A DNA stretch of 64,000 nt, taken from NCBI RefSeq assembly GCF_003865365.1, contig NZ_RQVR01000010.1:62322-126321 (forward strand), written 5' to 3'. This document shows, piece after piece, positions 52,122-60,443 of the stretch. This DNA comes from Flavobacterium macacae (lineage in GTDB: Bacteria > Bacteroidota > Bacteroidia > Flavobacteriales > Flavobacteriaceae). The notes beneath the pieces are model-generated. The model did not search any database. It was not told where the DNA came from and saw only the letters and a program-made list of their open reading frames with translations. Position 1 is the stretch's first letter; every line of letters begins with the position of its first letter. The position numbers were made by a program, and so were the translations under genes.

Positions 52122-52325
52122 TTATTTTGTTTCATTTTCTTTCTGTTGAACAAGTTGCTTGAAAACTGATTTTGTAAACCTGATGAATTTCTTATCAGTA
52201 GTGTCATATCCGACCCATTGCTGCACGTTGCCGAACGAGCACGTAGGCGCACCTTGCTCATGGCCCGATACCAGGATGTATCGCCCTGGTTCCTGTTGGT
52301 AAATTTCCGCGGTTATCTTATCCAT
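52122..52325 (-). CDS. Small hypothetical protein preceding lipoprotein msrA
   Basis: A 67-residue protein ending 4 bp before the msrA start. Composition looks genuine (RYILVSGHEQGAPTCSFGNV, FIRFTKSVFKQLVQQ), with one cysteine and no signal peptide. No family recognised. Tight spacing suggests co-translation with the lipoprotein MsrA. Confidence 0.5.
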   Translation of the reverse strand: MDKITAEIYQQEPGRYILVSGHEQGAPTCSFGNVQQWVGYDTTDKKFIRFTKSVFKQLVQQKENETK

Positions 52326-52472
52326 TGTAATCCTATTTTGCTTTGAATATCATCTGGGCATGCTGCATTGTGCAATTCCGCCCCATTCTCTTTGTCGTAT
52401 CAACGCCCTGAACCTTACATTTCTTTCGAGATATAAGCCAGGATGGAAATCCGTCATGGCCCTATCACATAT

Positions 52473-53003
52473 TCAATCTCCTTTATATCTGCTAAGGTTT
52501 TCCCTGTATTTTGCTAGTTTTGGTGCGATGACCATCTGACAATAATATGCCTCCTGATTTTCCGCATAATAATTCTGATGGTCGTCTTCCGCCTGGTAGA
52601 ATACCGTAAAGGGCTGCAATTCGGTGATTATCGGATCATTGTAGCTGTGCTGCAGCTCCTCAACTGCCTTCTCAGCAATTGCCTTCTCGTCATCGTCGCC
52701 GTAGAAAATAATGCTCCGGTATTGGCTGCCCTTGTCGGCACCTTGCTCGTTTAATGTGGTTGGATCGTGTGTCGTCAGGTGGATCATCAGAAGTTCCCTC
52801 AGGCTGATCTTTTCAGGATCGTAGCTTATCTGGATTACTTCCGCATGCCCGGTACGCCCGGTACGGACTTCCCTGTACGGAGGGTTCTTGATGAATCCGC
52901 CGCTAAAACCACTCCTCACGCCAAGCACTCCCTCGGTATCCCTGAAAATGGCTTCTGTACACCAGAAACACCCACCGCCTAAAGTTACAGTCTTGTTTTT
53001 CAT
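52473..53003 (-). CDS. msrA: MsrA (copy 3, GCFWC type)
   Basis: A 176-residue cytoplasmic MsrA with LGGGCFWCTEAIFRD, which carries a second Cys three residues after the catalytic one, unlike copies 1, 2 and 5 (GCFWG). VRTGRTGHAEVIQISYDP, EQGADKGSQYRSIIFY and EDDHQNYYAEN are conserved. The extra Cys is shared with copy 4 at 57120, so these two form a subgroup. Confidence 0.92.
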   Translation of the reverse strand: MKNKTVTLGGGCFWCTEAIFRDTEGVLGVRSGFSGGFIKNPPYREVRTGRTGHAEVIQISYDPEKISLRELLMIHLTTHDPTTLNEQGADKGSQYRSIIFYGDDDEKAIAEKAVEELQHSYNDPIITELQPFTVFYQAEDDHQNYYAENQEAYYCQMVIAPKLAKYRENLSRYKGD

Positions 53004-53064
53004 ATCTTAGCTCACCGTTACTTTTAATACCTTCATAACGCATGTTAACGTAAAGACAGTAAAT

Positions 53065-53102
53065 AATTCAGCGCAGGCATCTCTGATATCCCGCGCTGAA
53101 TT
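53065..53102 (-). terminator. Inverted repeat between thioredoxin and msrA, putative terminator
   Basis: AATTCAGCGC (53065-53074) and GCGCTGAATT (53093-53102) are perfect complements with an 18-nt loop, lying about 20 bp past the thioredoxin stop. On the minus strand the stem is followed by ATTTAC, a weak T-run. It could instead bind a regulator. Confidence 0.4.
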
Positions 53103-53123
53103 CCTACAGTGTTAACCCATCCC

Positions 53124-53483
53124 TTAATGAGGCATAATATTTAATTTGCTGGTGTTGTCGATGTCTGCGGAAATCAGATGATCAATTCTCTTGTTGATTT
53201 CAGGTCTGCCCTGGACACCTGTGAACTGATCTACCACGGCGCCATTTTTCATCAGGTAAACGGCCGGGATGCTCCTAACGCCAAACTTTGCCGCCAGCTC
53301 TGGATTTTGGTCCACATTGACCTTTGCCACCACGATATGCTCGGCATAGTCGGTTTCTACGGCTTCCAGTACAGGCAGTAACGCCCTGCAAGGACCGCAC
53401 CAGTCTGCATAAAAGTCAAGGACTACCGGTTTTTCGCCGGCAATAATTTGTTCAAATTCTGTGTTGTTGCTAATTGCTTTCAT
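53124..53483 (-). CDS. Thioredoxin (copy 2)
   Basis: A 119-residue cytoplasmic thioredoxin: LDFYADWCGPCRALLPVLEAV (CGPC about 31-34), KFGVRSIPAVYLMKNGAVVDQF. It differs from the copy at 43467 mainly in the C-terminus. It probably supplies the adjacent MsrA copies. Confidence 0.92.
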   Translation of the reverse strand: MKAISNNTEFEQIIAGEKPVVLDFYADWCGPCRALLPVLEAVETDYAEHIVVAKVNVDQNPELAAKFGVRSIPAVYLMKNGAVVDQFTGVQGRPEINKRIDHLISADIDNTSKLNIMPH

Positions 53484-54136
53484 AATAAAATGTTTTTAAT
53501 AGGTTGTTTAAAGAGGAATGACAGCTACGCTTTCTTCGTCTTTAAAGGCTTAGTATAAAAAATGAACAGTTCCTTACAGATTATTTTTAATTTTTATTTA
53601 AAAGGAAGTATCTAGCGGAACTGCTATCGGATGTTTCGATGCAATTCATCAGTCCGCCCTTGCTGATGTTTCGTTTCGACGATAGCTGTACCGTTATATA
53701 ATCATCTATCTTTCAGAAAGATACTGGTTATCTCCTAACTGATATGGCATTGGGAGATCTTCTACCAAGAATTGAGAAAATATCGGAAACGATGCATGAG
53801 GTGCTCATTGATAAGATTGCGTCGCCGGGAAAGGATGGGTCCCGGGCATACGCTGTCGCAATTTTAGCCGGCGGCTTTCGGCAAAATGTATGTAGGATAG
53901 GAAATGATGGTAATATCGAAGCCATGACCTGGATGTTACCTTTATTTTTGTAGCGTTTTTGTGAAGATGAATATTGATTTACCCTTTGCCATGCACGCGC
54001 ACTTTATGCTGACAATATCAACGTTTGTCCCAGCGGCGGTAAAGTGTGACTGTAGGGGCACTGCTGTCGTCCTGGCAGCAGAACGCTCATCGGGGCCGGA
54101 ATTTCTCCTAGGTTTTTAAAATGTGACGAAAGCAGT
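53484..54136. other. Long gap without a confident gene
   Basis: A gap of 653 bp. Frames of 65-69 codons exist on both strands at about 53728-53953 with no recognisable domain; the plus-strand one would oppose all its neighbours. The part next to 53484 is AT-rich and probably includes the thioredoxin promoter. Confidence 0.4.
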
Positions 54137-54424
54137 CTAAAGATCGTGCGATATCCTTATGCCTTTCCAAAAGGCTACATAGCCTTCTATCGCTTTGGCA
54201 TATTCCGAAACTTCCGGATAGCACCATGCAGCATCGTCCCTGAACTCACCGTGGACTTCAATATTATAATATTGTGCAACCCCCTTCTCGTCGCAAACCG
54301 AACTTCGCTTGCTTGGCTTGAAATATTTTTCAACTATTCCACTCCTTGGGAAATAGGTATTTCCCTCAAACGAGACAGTCTTGTCGCTTTGCGCAATAAT
54401 CTGATTGTTAAATACTGCTTTCAT
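54137..54424 (-). CDS. DUF427-family protein (copy 1)
   Basis: A 95-residue protein with the DUF427 pattern: MKAVFNNQIIAQSDKTVSFEGNTYFP, then KGVAQYYNIEVHG, DDAAWCYPEVSEYAKAIEGYVAFWKGI. Function is not established; members have a small beta fold. A paralogue of the same build lies at 63462 beside egtB. Only 7 bp separate it from the YtxJ-like gene. Confidence 0.88.
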   Translation of the reverse strand: MKAVFNNQIIAQSDKTVSFEGNTYFPRSGIVEKYFKPSKRSSVCDEKGVAQYYNIEVHGEFRDDAAWCYPEVSEYAKAIEGYVAFWKGIRISHDL

Positions 54425-54431
54425 AGTTTGC

Positions 54432-54788
54432 TCATTTTATAAAATTAGTGATCTTCTCTGCTATTTTCTTGGCATCAATGCTGTGATGCGAATCCCTGTA
54501 AATAGCTTTACGGTCCACCAGAACAATAATCTGCGGTGATTGGTGTATCACTTCCAATCGAGCTGCTATAAAATTTGAAACACCCCTGTGGGAAAGTAGA
54601 TCCAGATAATTGAAGTCGGCTACATTTTCAATCAGTCCAAAGCCGTCAATAAGCCTTTCCTTTGCAAAGGCGCTTATACCGCAACTGACGCTATCCTTGA
54701 AAATAATTTGAGCCCTTGCGACCGACTTCTCTATAATATCCAAAACATCGTTCTCTGTGGTAATGGACTTCCATTTGTTTGTCTCCAT
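54432..54788 (-). CDS. ytxJ: YtxJ-like (bacillithiol-system redox) protein
   Basis: A 118-residue thioredoxin-fold protein matching the YtxJ family: QIIFKDSVSCGISAFAKERL holds the single conserved Cys, then VADFNYLDLLSHRGVSNFIAARLEVIHQSPQIIVLVD. In Firmicutes YtxJ is proposed to act as a monothiol bacilliredoxin on bacillithiol mixed disulfides. Bacillithiol biosynthesis genes are not in this window. Confidence 0.8.
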   Translation of the reverse strand: METNKWKSITTENDVLDIIEKSVARAQIIFKDSVSCGISAFAKERLIDGFGLIENVADFNYLDLLSHRGVSNFIAARLEVIHQSPQIIVLVDRKAIYRDSHHSIDAKKIAEKITNFIK

Positions 54789-54815
54789 GGTTGTATTATT
54801 TATTATTGGTATATA

Positions 54816-56372
54816 CTAGGAACTGCAGGACAACATGGAGCAGCCAACTTTGTGCCTTGCCCATTCAGGTCTTTTTGCAAACCATTTCTCGTTTTCTGCC
54901 TGTTCGCCATAAGGATTTTTCAATAGGGCGTAAAATTCCTCCATGACGGCATAGTCTCCATTCTCCGCCGCATCTATCGCCAATTGGGCCATGTAGTTTC
55001 GCAAGACATACTTGGGATTTGTCAGATTCATTCTGGTTTTTCTGACCTTATCCGATATGGGCTCACGACCTACTTTTTCCAGGTATATGGTGAACCATCT
55101 GATCCAGCCTGCCTTTATCTTGCCACGTATTTCTTCGGGCTTATAAAAGGCATCGCGGACTTTTTCCAGGGCATCGGCCGCAAGATCGGACTTTGAGACA
55201 TTGGAAAGATTTCTGTAGAAAATGGTCATGTCGGTTTCGGATGCTTTTAATACCGTCTGCAATTCATCGTGCAGCGTATCGTCGTAATTACCTACCAAAC
55301 CCAGCTTGGCCTGCATCATCTGATGGTACCGTGTGTCAAAACGGCTGTTGCAATCATCCAATATCTTTTCCATTGCGGGCACGTCCTGAATCAATGGATA
55401 CAAAGCGTTTCCAAGCTGTACCAGATTCCACAGTGCAATATGTGGCTGGTTGGCGAAGCGGTACCTTCTTTTGTGTGCATCTGTCGTGTTTGGCGTCCAA
55501 TCCGGATTAAAATCTTCCATCCAGCCATACGGTCCGTAATCGATCGTCAAGCCGAGAATTGACATATTGTCTGTATTCATAACACCATGGACAAAACCTA
55601 CACGTTGCCAATCCAAAACCATTTCCAAGGTTTTGCCGGCCACTTCCTGATAGAATTCCAGATATTTTTCTTTTCCTGCAGAACTGATCCCGGTAAAAAA
55701 ATGTCTGATCGTGTAATCGGCAAGGAGCTTCAGGTTGGTGACATCGTTTCTTGATGCCAGGATTTGAAAATTCCCAAATCTGATGAAGCTTGGGGCAACC
55801 CGGGTAACGATCGCACCCTTTTCATACTCTGGGTTGCCATCGTATAAAATATCCCTGAGAACCTGGTCTCCTGAAAGCACTAATGCAAGAGACCGCGTGG
55901 TTGGAACTCCCAAATGATGCATGGCCTCACTGCATAGATGCTCCCTTACCGATGAGCGCAAAACTGCCAGCCCGTCGGCAGTCCGCGAATAAGGCGTTTC
56001 GCCGGCACCTTTTAATTGCACTGCCCAGCTGTTGCCCCCATGCTCCATCTCGAAAAGATTAATGGCCCTGCCATCACCCAGCTGTCCTGCCCAATTTCCA
56101 AACTGATGTCCTCCGTAACACATCGCAAACGGACTGGTTCCCGGATAAACTGTCCTTCCAGAAACCAAGCCTAAAAATGCTGCAGAAGATGTATCGTTTT
56201 CCAAGCCGAGTTCCTTGGCCAGCTCGTCAGAATAATGCACCAGTTCAGGATTAGCCGGCATCCTGGGGCTCACATAGGAATAACAGGCGCCTAGGACTTG
56301 GCGTCTTGAGATTGTTTCATCTTGGTCTGCTGGCAATTCTTTAGCAAATGTATCGTTGATATCCAGTTTCAT
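54816..56372 (-). CDS. selO: SelO/YdiU-family protein adenylyltransferase (pseudokinase)
   Basis: A 518-residue protein of normal SelO length. MCYGGHQFGNWAGQLGDGRAI, VQLKGAGETPYSRTADGLAVLRSSVREHL and HGVMNTDNMSILGLTIDYGPYG are the family's nucleotide-binding and catalytic elements. It ends VGCSMLSCSS: the eukaryotic enzyme has selenocysteine near this C-terminal end and many bacterial ones a Cys, as here. SelO transfers AMP to Ser, Thr or Tyr of redox proteins and is linked to oxidative stress and glutaredoxin regulation. Confidence 0.93.
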   Translation of the reverse strand: MKLDINDTFAKELPADQDETISRRQVLGACYSYVSPRMPANPELVHYSDELAKELGLENDTSSAAFLGLVSGRTVYPGTSPFAMCYGGHQFGNWAGQLGDGRAINLFEMEHGGNSWAVQLKGAGETPYSRTADGLAVLRSSVREHLCSEAMHHLGVPTTRSLALVLSGDQVLRDILYDGNPEYEKGAIVTRVAPSFIRFGNFQILASRNDVTNLKLLADYTIRHFFTGISSAGKEKYLEFYQEVAGKTLEMVLDWQRVGFVHGVMNTDNMSILGLTIDYGPYGWMEDFNPDWTPNTTDAHKRRYRFANQPHIALWNLVQLGNALYPLIQDVPAMEKILDDCNSRFDTRYHQMMQAKLGLVGNYDDTLHDELQTVLKASETDMTIFYRNLSNVSKSDLAADALEKVRDAFYKPEEIRGKIKAGWIRWFTIYLEKVGREPISDKVRKTRMNLTNPKYVLRNYMAQLAIDAAENGDYAVMEEFYALLKNPYGEQAENEKWFAKRPEWARHKVGCSMLSCSS

Positions 56373-56543
56373 TATAGTTGGTTTTAAATTATAGCTGCAT
56401 TTCAGGCAGGCATGGTACAGATTCCATTATCCAGTGTAACGAATTCCGCAATATGGACATGCCCCCCGATACAATTATCATTTGCTGTAACGGGCTTTCC
56501 GATCTTTCGACTTCAAATTCCTTTCTCATGAGGTGGTTATCTT

Positions 56544-56819
56544 TTATGCAAGCAAATGGAGCTTGTTGCTTCTCACAGCAATCGCCCTGATATAGGAGCA
56601 AACTGCGATCGCCTTGATTTTATTGTGATGCAGATAATCAAAAGTTTTCTCGACAAGTTCTTTGCCAATTCCCTTCCCTCTCAAGTGGTCGGGCACCTCG
56701 GAGTGTGTCAGATAAAAACAATTGTCCTTTTCCTCGTATTTAATTCTGGCAAAATCATCGCCGACTTTCATTACAAAGATTTTTAAGTCCGGATAATGTT
56801 GTATTTCTGATGTTTCCAT
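56544..56819 (-). CDS. GNAT-like N-acetyltransferase (YjdJ-type)
   Basis: A 91-residue protein with the short GNAT core: YLTHSEVPDHLRGKGIGKELVEKTFDYLHHNKIKAIAVCSYIRAI. This is the pattern of the small YjdJ/GTT1-type acetyltransferases. The substrate is unknown. Confidence 0.8.
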   Translation of the reverse strand: METSEIQHYPDLKIFVMKVGDDFARIKYEEKDNCFYLTHSEVPDHLRGKGIGKELVEKTFDYLHHNKIKAIAVCSYIRAIAVRSNKLHLLA

Positions 56820-57119
56820 ATTTTATCCTTTTAAGTATATTTTCAAATTATTCCACTTCCGGCAGGATTGCCAAGCCGGTTGGGCTGTAATCTGTATGCA
56901 ACATTCCCATTTTTTTTAGTGAAAGTAATCTCCCAAAGTTTTAACCCTGGGAGAATACATCAATTAACCTAACCAATTATAAAAAAACTACCCCGCGTGC
57001 TCAAGATGTACCATCGCACTATCAGTGGTAAAATTACTCCGGTAATCGCCTTACTGCTTTGACTGTAGATCAATTACCCACTGCAACCAATGGCAGTAGC
57101 ACTGAATCAAGATGATATC
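56820..57119. other. Gap containing a hairpin past msrA copy 4
   Basis: No gene is evident. TCTCCCA (56929-56935) and TGGGAGA (56948-56954) form a stem that on the minus strand lies about 165 bp past the msrA stop at 57120 and is followed, some bases on, by a run of Ts. It may be a terminator, but the distance is long. Confidence 0.35.
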
Positions 57120-57659
57120 TTATTCGTTTTCTTTTAATCGGTCCGCAAACATTTCTCTCAGCTTCCCTACCTTTGGAGTGATCACTGCTTTGCAGTATCC
57201 TGCATTGCTGTTTTTCCTGTAATAGTCTTGGTGATGCGTTTCCGCAGTATAAAAGATTCCGAGCGGGCTAAGCTCCGTTATTACCTTATTATCGAAACTT
57301 GGGTTGATAAGTGCCAATACTTCTTCTGCTGCCGCTTTCTGGCCTGCATCATGATAGTATATCACCGATCGGTACTGCATTCCATAGTCACCTCCCTGCC
57401 TGTTCAATGTTGTTGGATCGTGGGTTACCATAAAAATTGCGAGCAATTCGTCATAAGCAATGATGCTTGGATCAAAAGTTACCTGGATGACCTCCGCATG
57501 GCCTGTATCTCCATTGCGGACGTCTTTGTAGGTTGGGTCGATGGTAATTCCACCGGTGTAGCCCGAAACCACCTTCACGACGCCTTTAAGTCCTTGTATC
57601 ACTGCTTCAACACACCAGAAGCAGCCTCCGCCGAATGTGGCTGATTGCATTGTTTTCAT
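57120..57659 (-). CDS. msrA: MsrA (copy 4, GCFWC type)
   Basis: A 179-residue cytoplasmic MsrA. FGGGCFWCVEAVIQGLKGV, VRNGDTGHAEVIQVTFDP, GGDYGMQYRSVIYYHD and ETHHQDYYRKN are conserved. It shares the CFWC form with copy 3. It is 18 bp downstream of msrA copy 5, forming an MsrB-MsrA-MsrA operon (58162, 57678, 57120). Confidence 0.93.
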   Translation of the reverse strand: MKTMQSATFGGGCFWCVEAVIQGLKGVVKVVSGYTGGITIDPTYKDVRNGDTGHAEVIQVTFDPSIIAYDELLAIFMVTHDPTTLNRQGGDYGMQYRSVIYYHDAGQKAAAEEVLALINPSFDNKVITELSPLGIFYTAETHHQDYYRKNSNAGYCKAVITPKVGKLREMFADRLKENE

Positions 57660-57677
57660 ATATATATTCTTTACAAG

Positions 57678-58136
57678 TTAGGCCTCCTTCCTACAACTGC
57701 CATGATAATCCTGATGATAATCTTCTGCCGGATAGAATTTCTCCAATGCGGCTATCTGCGTTGCTATTTTTTTTCCGCCGTTTGCTTCAATTTTTGCGAA
57801 TACTTTTTTTGTCGCTTCTTCCTGCTCACTATCCCGGTAGAGTACGATAGATCTGTATTGTGAGACAGAATCCAGATTGGAACTCGATGTCTTTCCATAT
57901 TTTGAAATGAACTTTTCCAACAGCAGGCTGTAGGAAATCACCGCTGCGTCAAATTCTACATTCACGACCTCTGCATGCCCCGTACGCCCTCCGCAGACAT
58001 CGGTATACGAAGGATCAACAAGATCCCCTCCTGCATAGCCGGAAACCGCGTCTATCACGCCAGGGATTTCTTGCAGAAATTTTTCAACACCCCAAAAACA
58101 GCCTCCCCCAAATGTGGCAAATTGTACATTTTTCAT
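57678..58136 (-). CDS. msrA: MsrA (copy 5)
   Basis: A 152-residue MsrA, the shortest of the five. FGGGCFWGVEKFLQEIPGV, GRTGHAEVVNVEFDA and AEDYHQDYHGSCRKEA are present. It overlaps neither neighbour but lies 18 and 25 bp from them, so it is operonic with msrB copy 3 and msrA copy 4. Confidence 0.92.
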   Translation of the reverse strand: MKNVQFATFGGGCFWGVEKFLQEIPGVIDAVSGYAGGDLVDPSYTDVCGGRTGHAEVVNVEFDAAVISYSLLLEKFISKYGKTSSSNLDSVSQYRSIVLYRDSEQEEATKKVFAKIEANGGKKIATQIAALEKFYPAEDYHQDYHGSCRKEA

Positions 58137-58161
58137 CTTTACTATTTTTAATATTATGCTC

Positions 58162-58614
58162 CTACATTTTCTTTATCGATACCGAATTAATGCAAAACCT
58201 TAATTCGCTGCGTTGTGGACCGCTTTGAAAAACATGCCCGAGATGACTGTCGCAGACATTGCACATCACTTCGATTCTCGCCCTTCCAAACGAGCCGTCC
58301 CTTTGATATCTTATCGCATTCTCCTTGATCGGCAGCCTGAAACTTGGCCAGCCCGTACCGGAATCAAATTTTTCACCCGAATCAAACAATTCATTGTCGC
58401 AACAGATACATCCGTATTTTCCTGGCTCATAGCCCGAACAATGTTCGCCAGAAAATTTAGCCTCTGTCCCCTTTTTCCGTGTGATGTAGAACTCTTGCTC
58501 GGACAGTTGCTGCATCCATTCATCGTCCGATTTTTCCACCCTCCTGTCCGGTATTGGGTTGCCCATATCCGCAAAACCTAATATGTCACTCCAATTGAGC
58601 ATTTTATTTTCCAT
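58162..58614 (-). CDS. msrB: MsrB (copy 3)
   Basis: A 150-residue cytoplasmic MsrB with zinc CxxC pairs (YGCICCDNELF, VMCNVCDSHLGHVF), GTGWPSFRLPI and catalytic Cys in LRFCINSVSI. The N-terminus is close to that of the MsrB at 50990. The start may be the internal ATG four codons later (58602), which gives the same MLNW start as the paralogue. It is first gene of a three-Msr operon. Confidence 0.92.
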   Translation of the reverse strand: MENKMLNWSDILGFADMGNPIPDRRVEKSDDEWMQQLSEQEFYITRKKGTEAKFSGEHCSGYEPGKYGCICCDNELFDSGEKFDSGTGWPSFRLPIKENAIRYQRDGSFGRARIEVMCNVCDSHLGHVFQSGPQRSELRFCINSVSIKKM

Positions 58615-58844
58615 GATCCCTCTGCTATTTAATTACAGTACAAATTTACTCCCAAAGTACATTTAATTGCTTATTCAAACTTCCCCAATGCTTGTCAATT
58701 ATTCCTTAGTCCAACATTCATTTTTTTTAGCCTTTTTAGAAATTTCTTATTGCGTCAAAATTTATTTATGGGAGCCTGCCGCCTATATCACTGGAAGATC
58801 ATCCCCCACTGCGCGCTGCATTGGAAATGGATTTTATCCCTGCC

Positions 58845-59789
58845 CTAATTTCTTTGCAAAATGTAATCTGCGAAGAAATTATTGCTATCGGTGATCTTGT
58901 GCTCCCACGTAATATCCGTCCTGGACAAGATTTGTTTCACAACATCATCATCATACTTCCTTGAAACCTCCAAATGGATCAACTCGTCTTTCGCAAAACT
59001 GAATCGGTGCCGGCCTAGTGTCACTGATTGCCTTTGCAAACTTTTTATGTAGCTTTTGGCAATCCCCACCTCTTCATCATAAATTGGAGCGTGGATAAAG
59101 CCAGTCCTTTTAAAATTTGTTCCCAATTCCCTATTCATCCTGTCTAATAAATTCAGATTAAATTCTGCGGTGACACCCTGTTGATCGTTGTAGGCGGGCA
59201 GGATAATTTCCTTGGCTTTCTTCAAATCGACACCCAGGATAATTTTATCTCCTACACCTAGGCTGGAGCCAAGCCGGTATATGAATTCGGTCGCCTGGTC
59301 GTCTGTCAGGTTTCCAATGTTTGATCCCAAGAAAAGAATTATCTTGGCCGTACCGTCTTGCTTGAAGTTTTCCAATGCTTTGAAATAATCGCTGTGGCTC
59401 GGCTTAATGGCCAATGCTGGAAGTTCAGCATTCAGAAAAGCCGCAATCCCATCCAGGGCATCGCTAGAGATGTCAACAGGCAGATACTCAAAATCAAAGT
59501 TCCCCTCTACCAGCGCTCTCAACAGATGTACGGTTTTGGTTCCATCTCCTGCTCCAAGCTCTACCAGGCTGTATCTTTTTTTGCTATCGAGATCCAAGGC
59601 AGCAATGATGTCTGCAGTCCTTTTCTGGAAAATCTCCATCTCAGCACGCGTGAGATAATATTCAGGAAGCTGCGTTATTTTCACAAACAAATCATCCCCC
59701 CTCTTATCATAGAAGTACTTCGAAGGCAGCGCTTTGTTTGTGATTCTGCTCAATCCTTCAATGACATCATTTTTAAATTCTTCCAGCAT
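58845..59789 (-). CDS. egtD: EgtD, histidine N-alpha-methyltransferase of ergothioneine synthesis
   Basis: 314 residues from the ATG at 59789 (MLEEFKNDVIEGL); the frame reaches 59891 but its first 34 residues overlap the upstream gene and are not conserved. The SAM site SLVELGAGDGTKTVHLLRAL, the family motif LPEYYLTRAEMEIF and FLGSNIGNLTDDQA are clear. It trimethylates histidine to hercynine, which the product of egtB at 62285 would sulfoxidise. Confidence 0.92.
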   Translation of the reverse strand: MLEEFKNDVIEGLSRITNKALPSKYFYDKRGDDLFVKITQLPEYYLTRAEMEIFQKRTADIIAALDLDSKKRYSLVELGAGDGTKTVHLLRALVEGNFDFEYLPVDISSDALDGIAAFLNAELPALAIKPSHSDYFKALENFKQDGTAKIILFLGSNIGNLTDDQATEFIYRLGSSLGVGDKIILGVDLKKAKEIILPAYNDQQGVTAEFNLNLLDRMNRELGTNFKRTGFIHAPIYDEEVGIAKSYIKSLQRQSVTLGRHRFSFAKDELIHLEVSRKYDDDVVKQILSRTDITWEHKITDSNNFFADYILQRN

Positions 59790-59857
59790 AATTATTTTAT
59801 AAATATTAGATCCTCTAGTCACAACATGCCAAATTAAAATTTGGCTCGACTTCAATA

Positions 59858-60442
59858 TCAATAGTACAATTTGAAATCTAAAAGTATGCATACTGTTCCG
59901 TGGCGCTCCGTTAACTCCTGATATACATCATCAATACGATCAAATTCATAAAATTGGGTAAAGAAATCAAAGTCAAGGCCCGTACTGCTTATGCCATTTA
60001 GTTTACCATAACCCGAAATTGCCTGTGCTCCTGTTACGTCCAGCAGATATCTTGCCTCTTCATCTGTCAGATCCAAAGTCTTGGTATTGGCAAAATGTAT
60101 CACCTTGCCTCTCATCCTTCCTTCAAAAAGCTCGGCAATTTCCTGAAGGCTGTAGCTGTAGTCATTGATAACTATGTTGTTTCCTTCGCCTTCTAGCACA
60201 AAATAGATAATATCGTAACTTTTAAAGTTATCATCGCTTCTTGTCAGTTCACTTATGCTTTCTTCCAGTCCCTCAATAGAATCGCATGACTTATAAATGC
60301 TGGTAATATCTTTTGCCAGTGCCAATTTTTCCAAATTGGCAAGGACTTCCGTTTTCTGTCCAATTTCAGAGTCTGGTACCTTTTCCAGACAATAGATAAA
60401 ATTTTCTGGCATCATTGGATATGAATTTGAGTTTTCCGACAC
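59858..60442 (-). CDS. DUF6642-like protein
   Basis: A 194-residue protein. The pattern IYKSCDSIEGLEESISEL, YDIIYFVLEGEGNNIVINDYSYSLQEIAELFEGRMRGKVIHFANTKTLDL, then GAQAISGYGKLNGISS matches a family I recall as DUF6642. The strand-helix order and the His in VIHFANTK give it a caspase-like look, but catalytic activity is unproven. It lies between egtD and the hydrolase-OsmC gene, 1 bp from the latter. Confidence 0.72.
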   Translation of the reverse strand: MSENSNSYPMMPENFIYCLEKVPDSEIGQKTEVLANLEKLALAKDITSIYKSCDSIEGLEESISELTRSDDNFKSYDIIYFVLEGEGNNIVINDYSYSLQEIAELFEGRMRGKVIHFANTKTLDLTDEEARYLLDVTGAQAISGYGKLNGISSTGLDFDFFTQFYEFDRIDDVYQELTERHGTVCILLDFKLYY

Positions 60443-60443
60443 T

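Noticed and set aside
53728-53953. Overlapping frames on both strands in the 653-bp gap
   Set aside because: Neither has a domain or signal peptide; they are mutually exclusive shadows.
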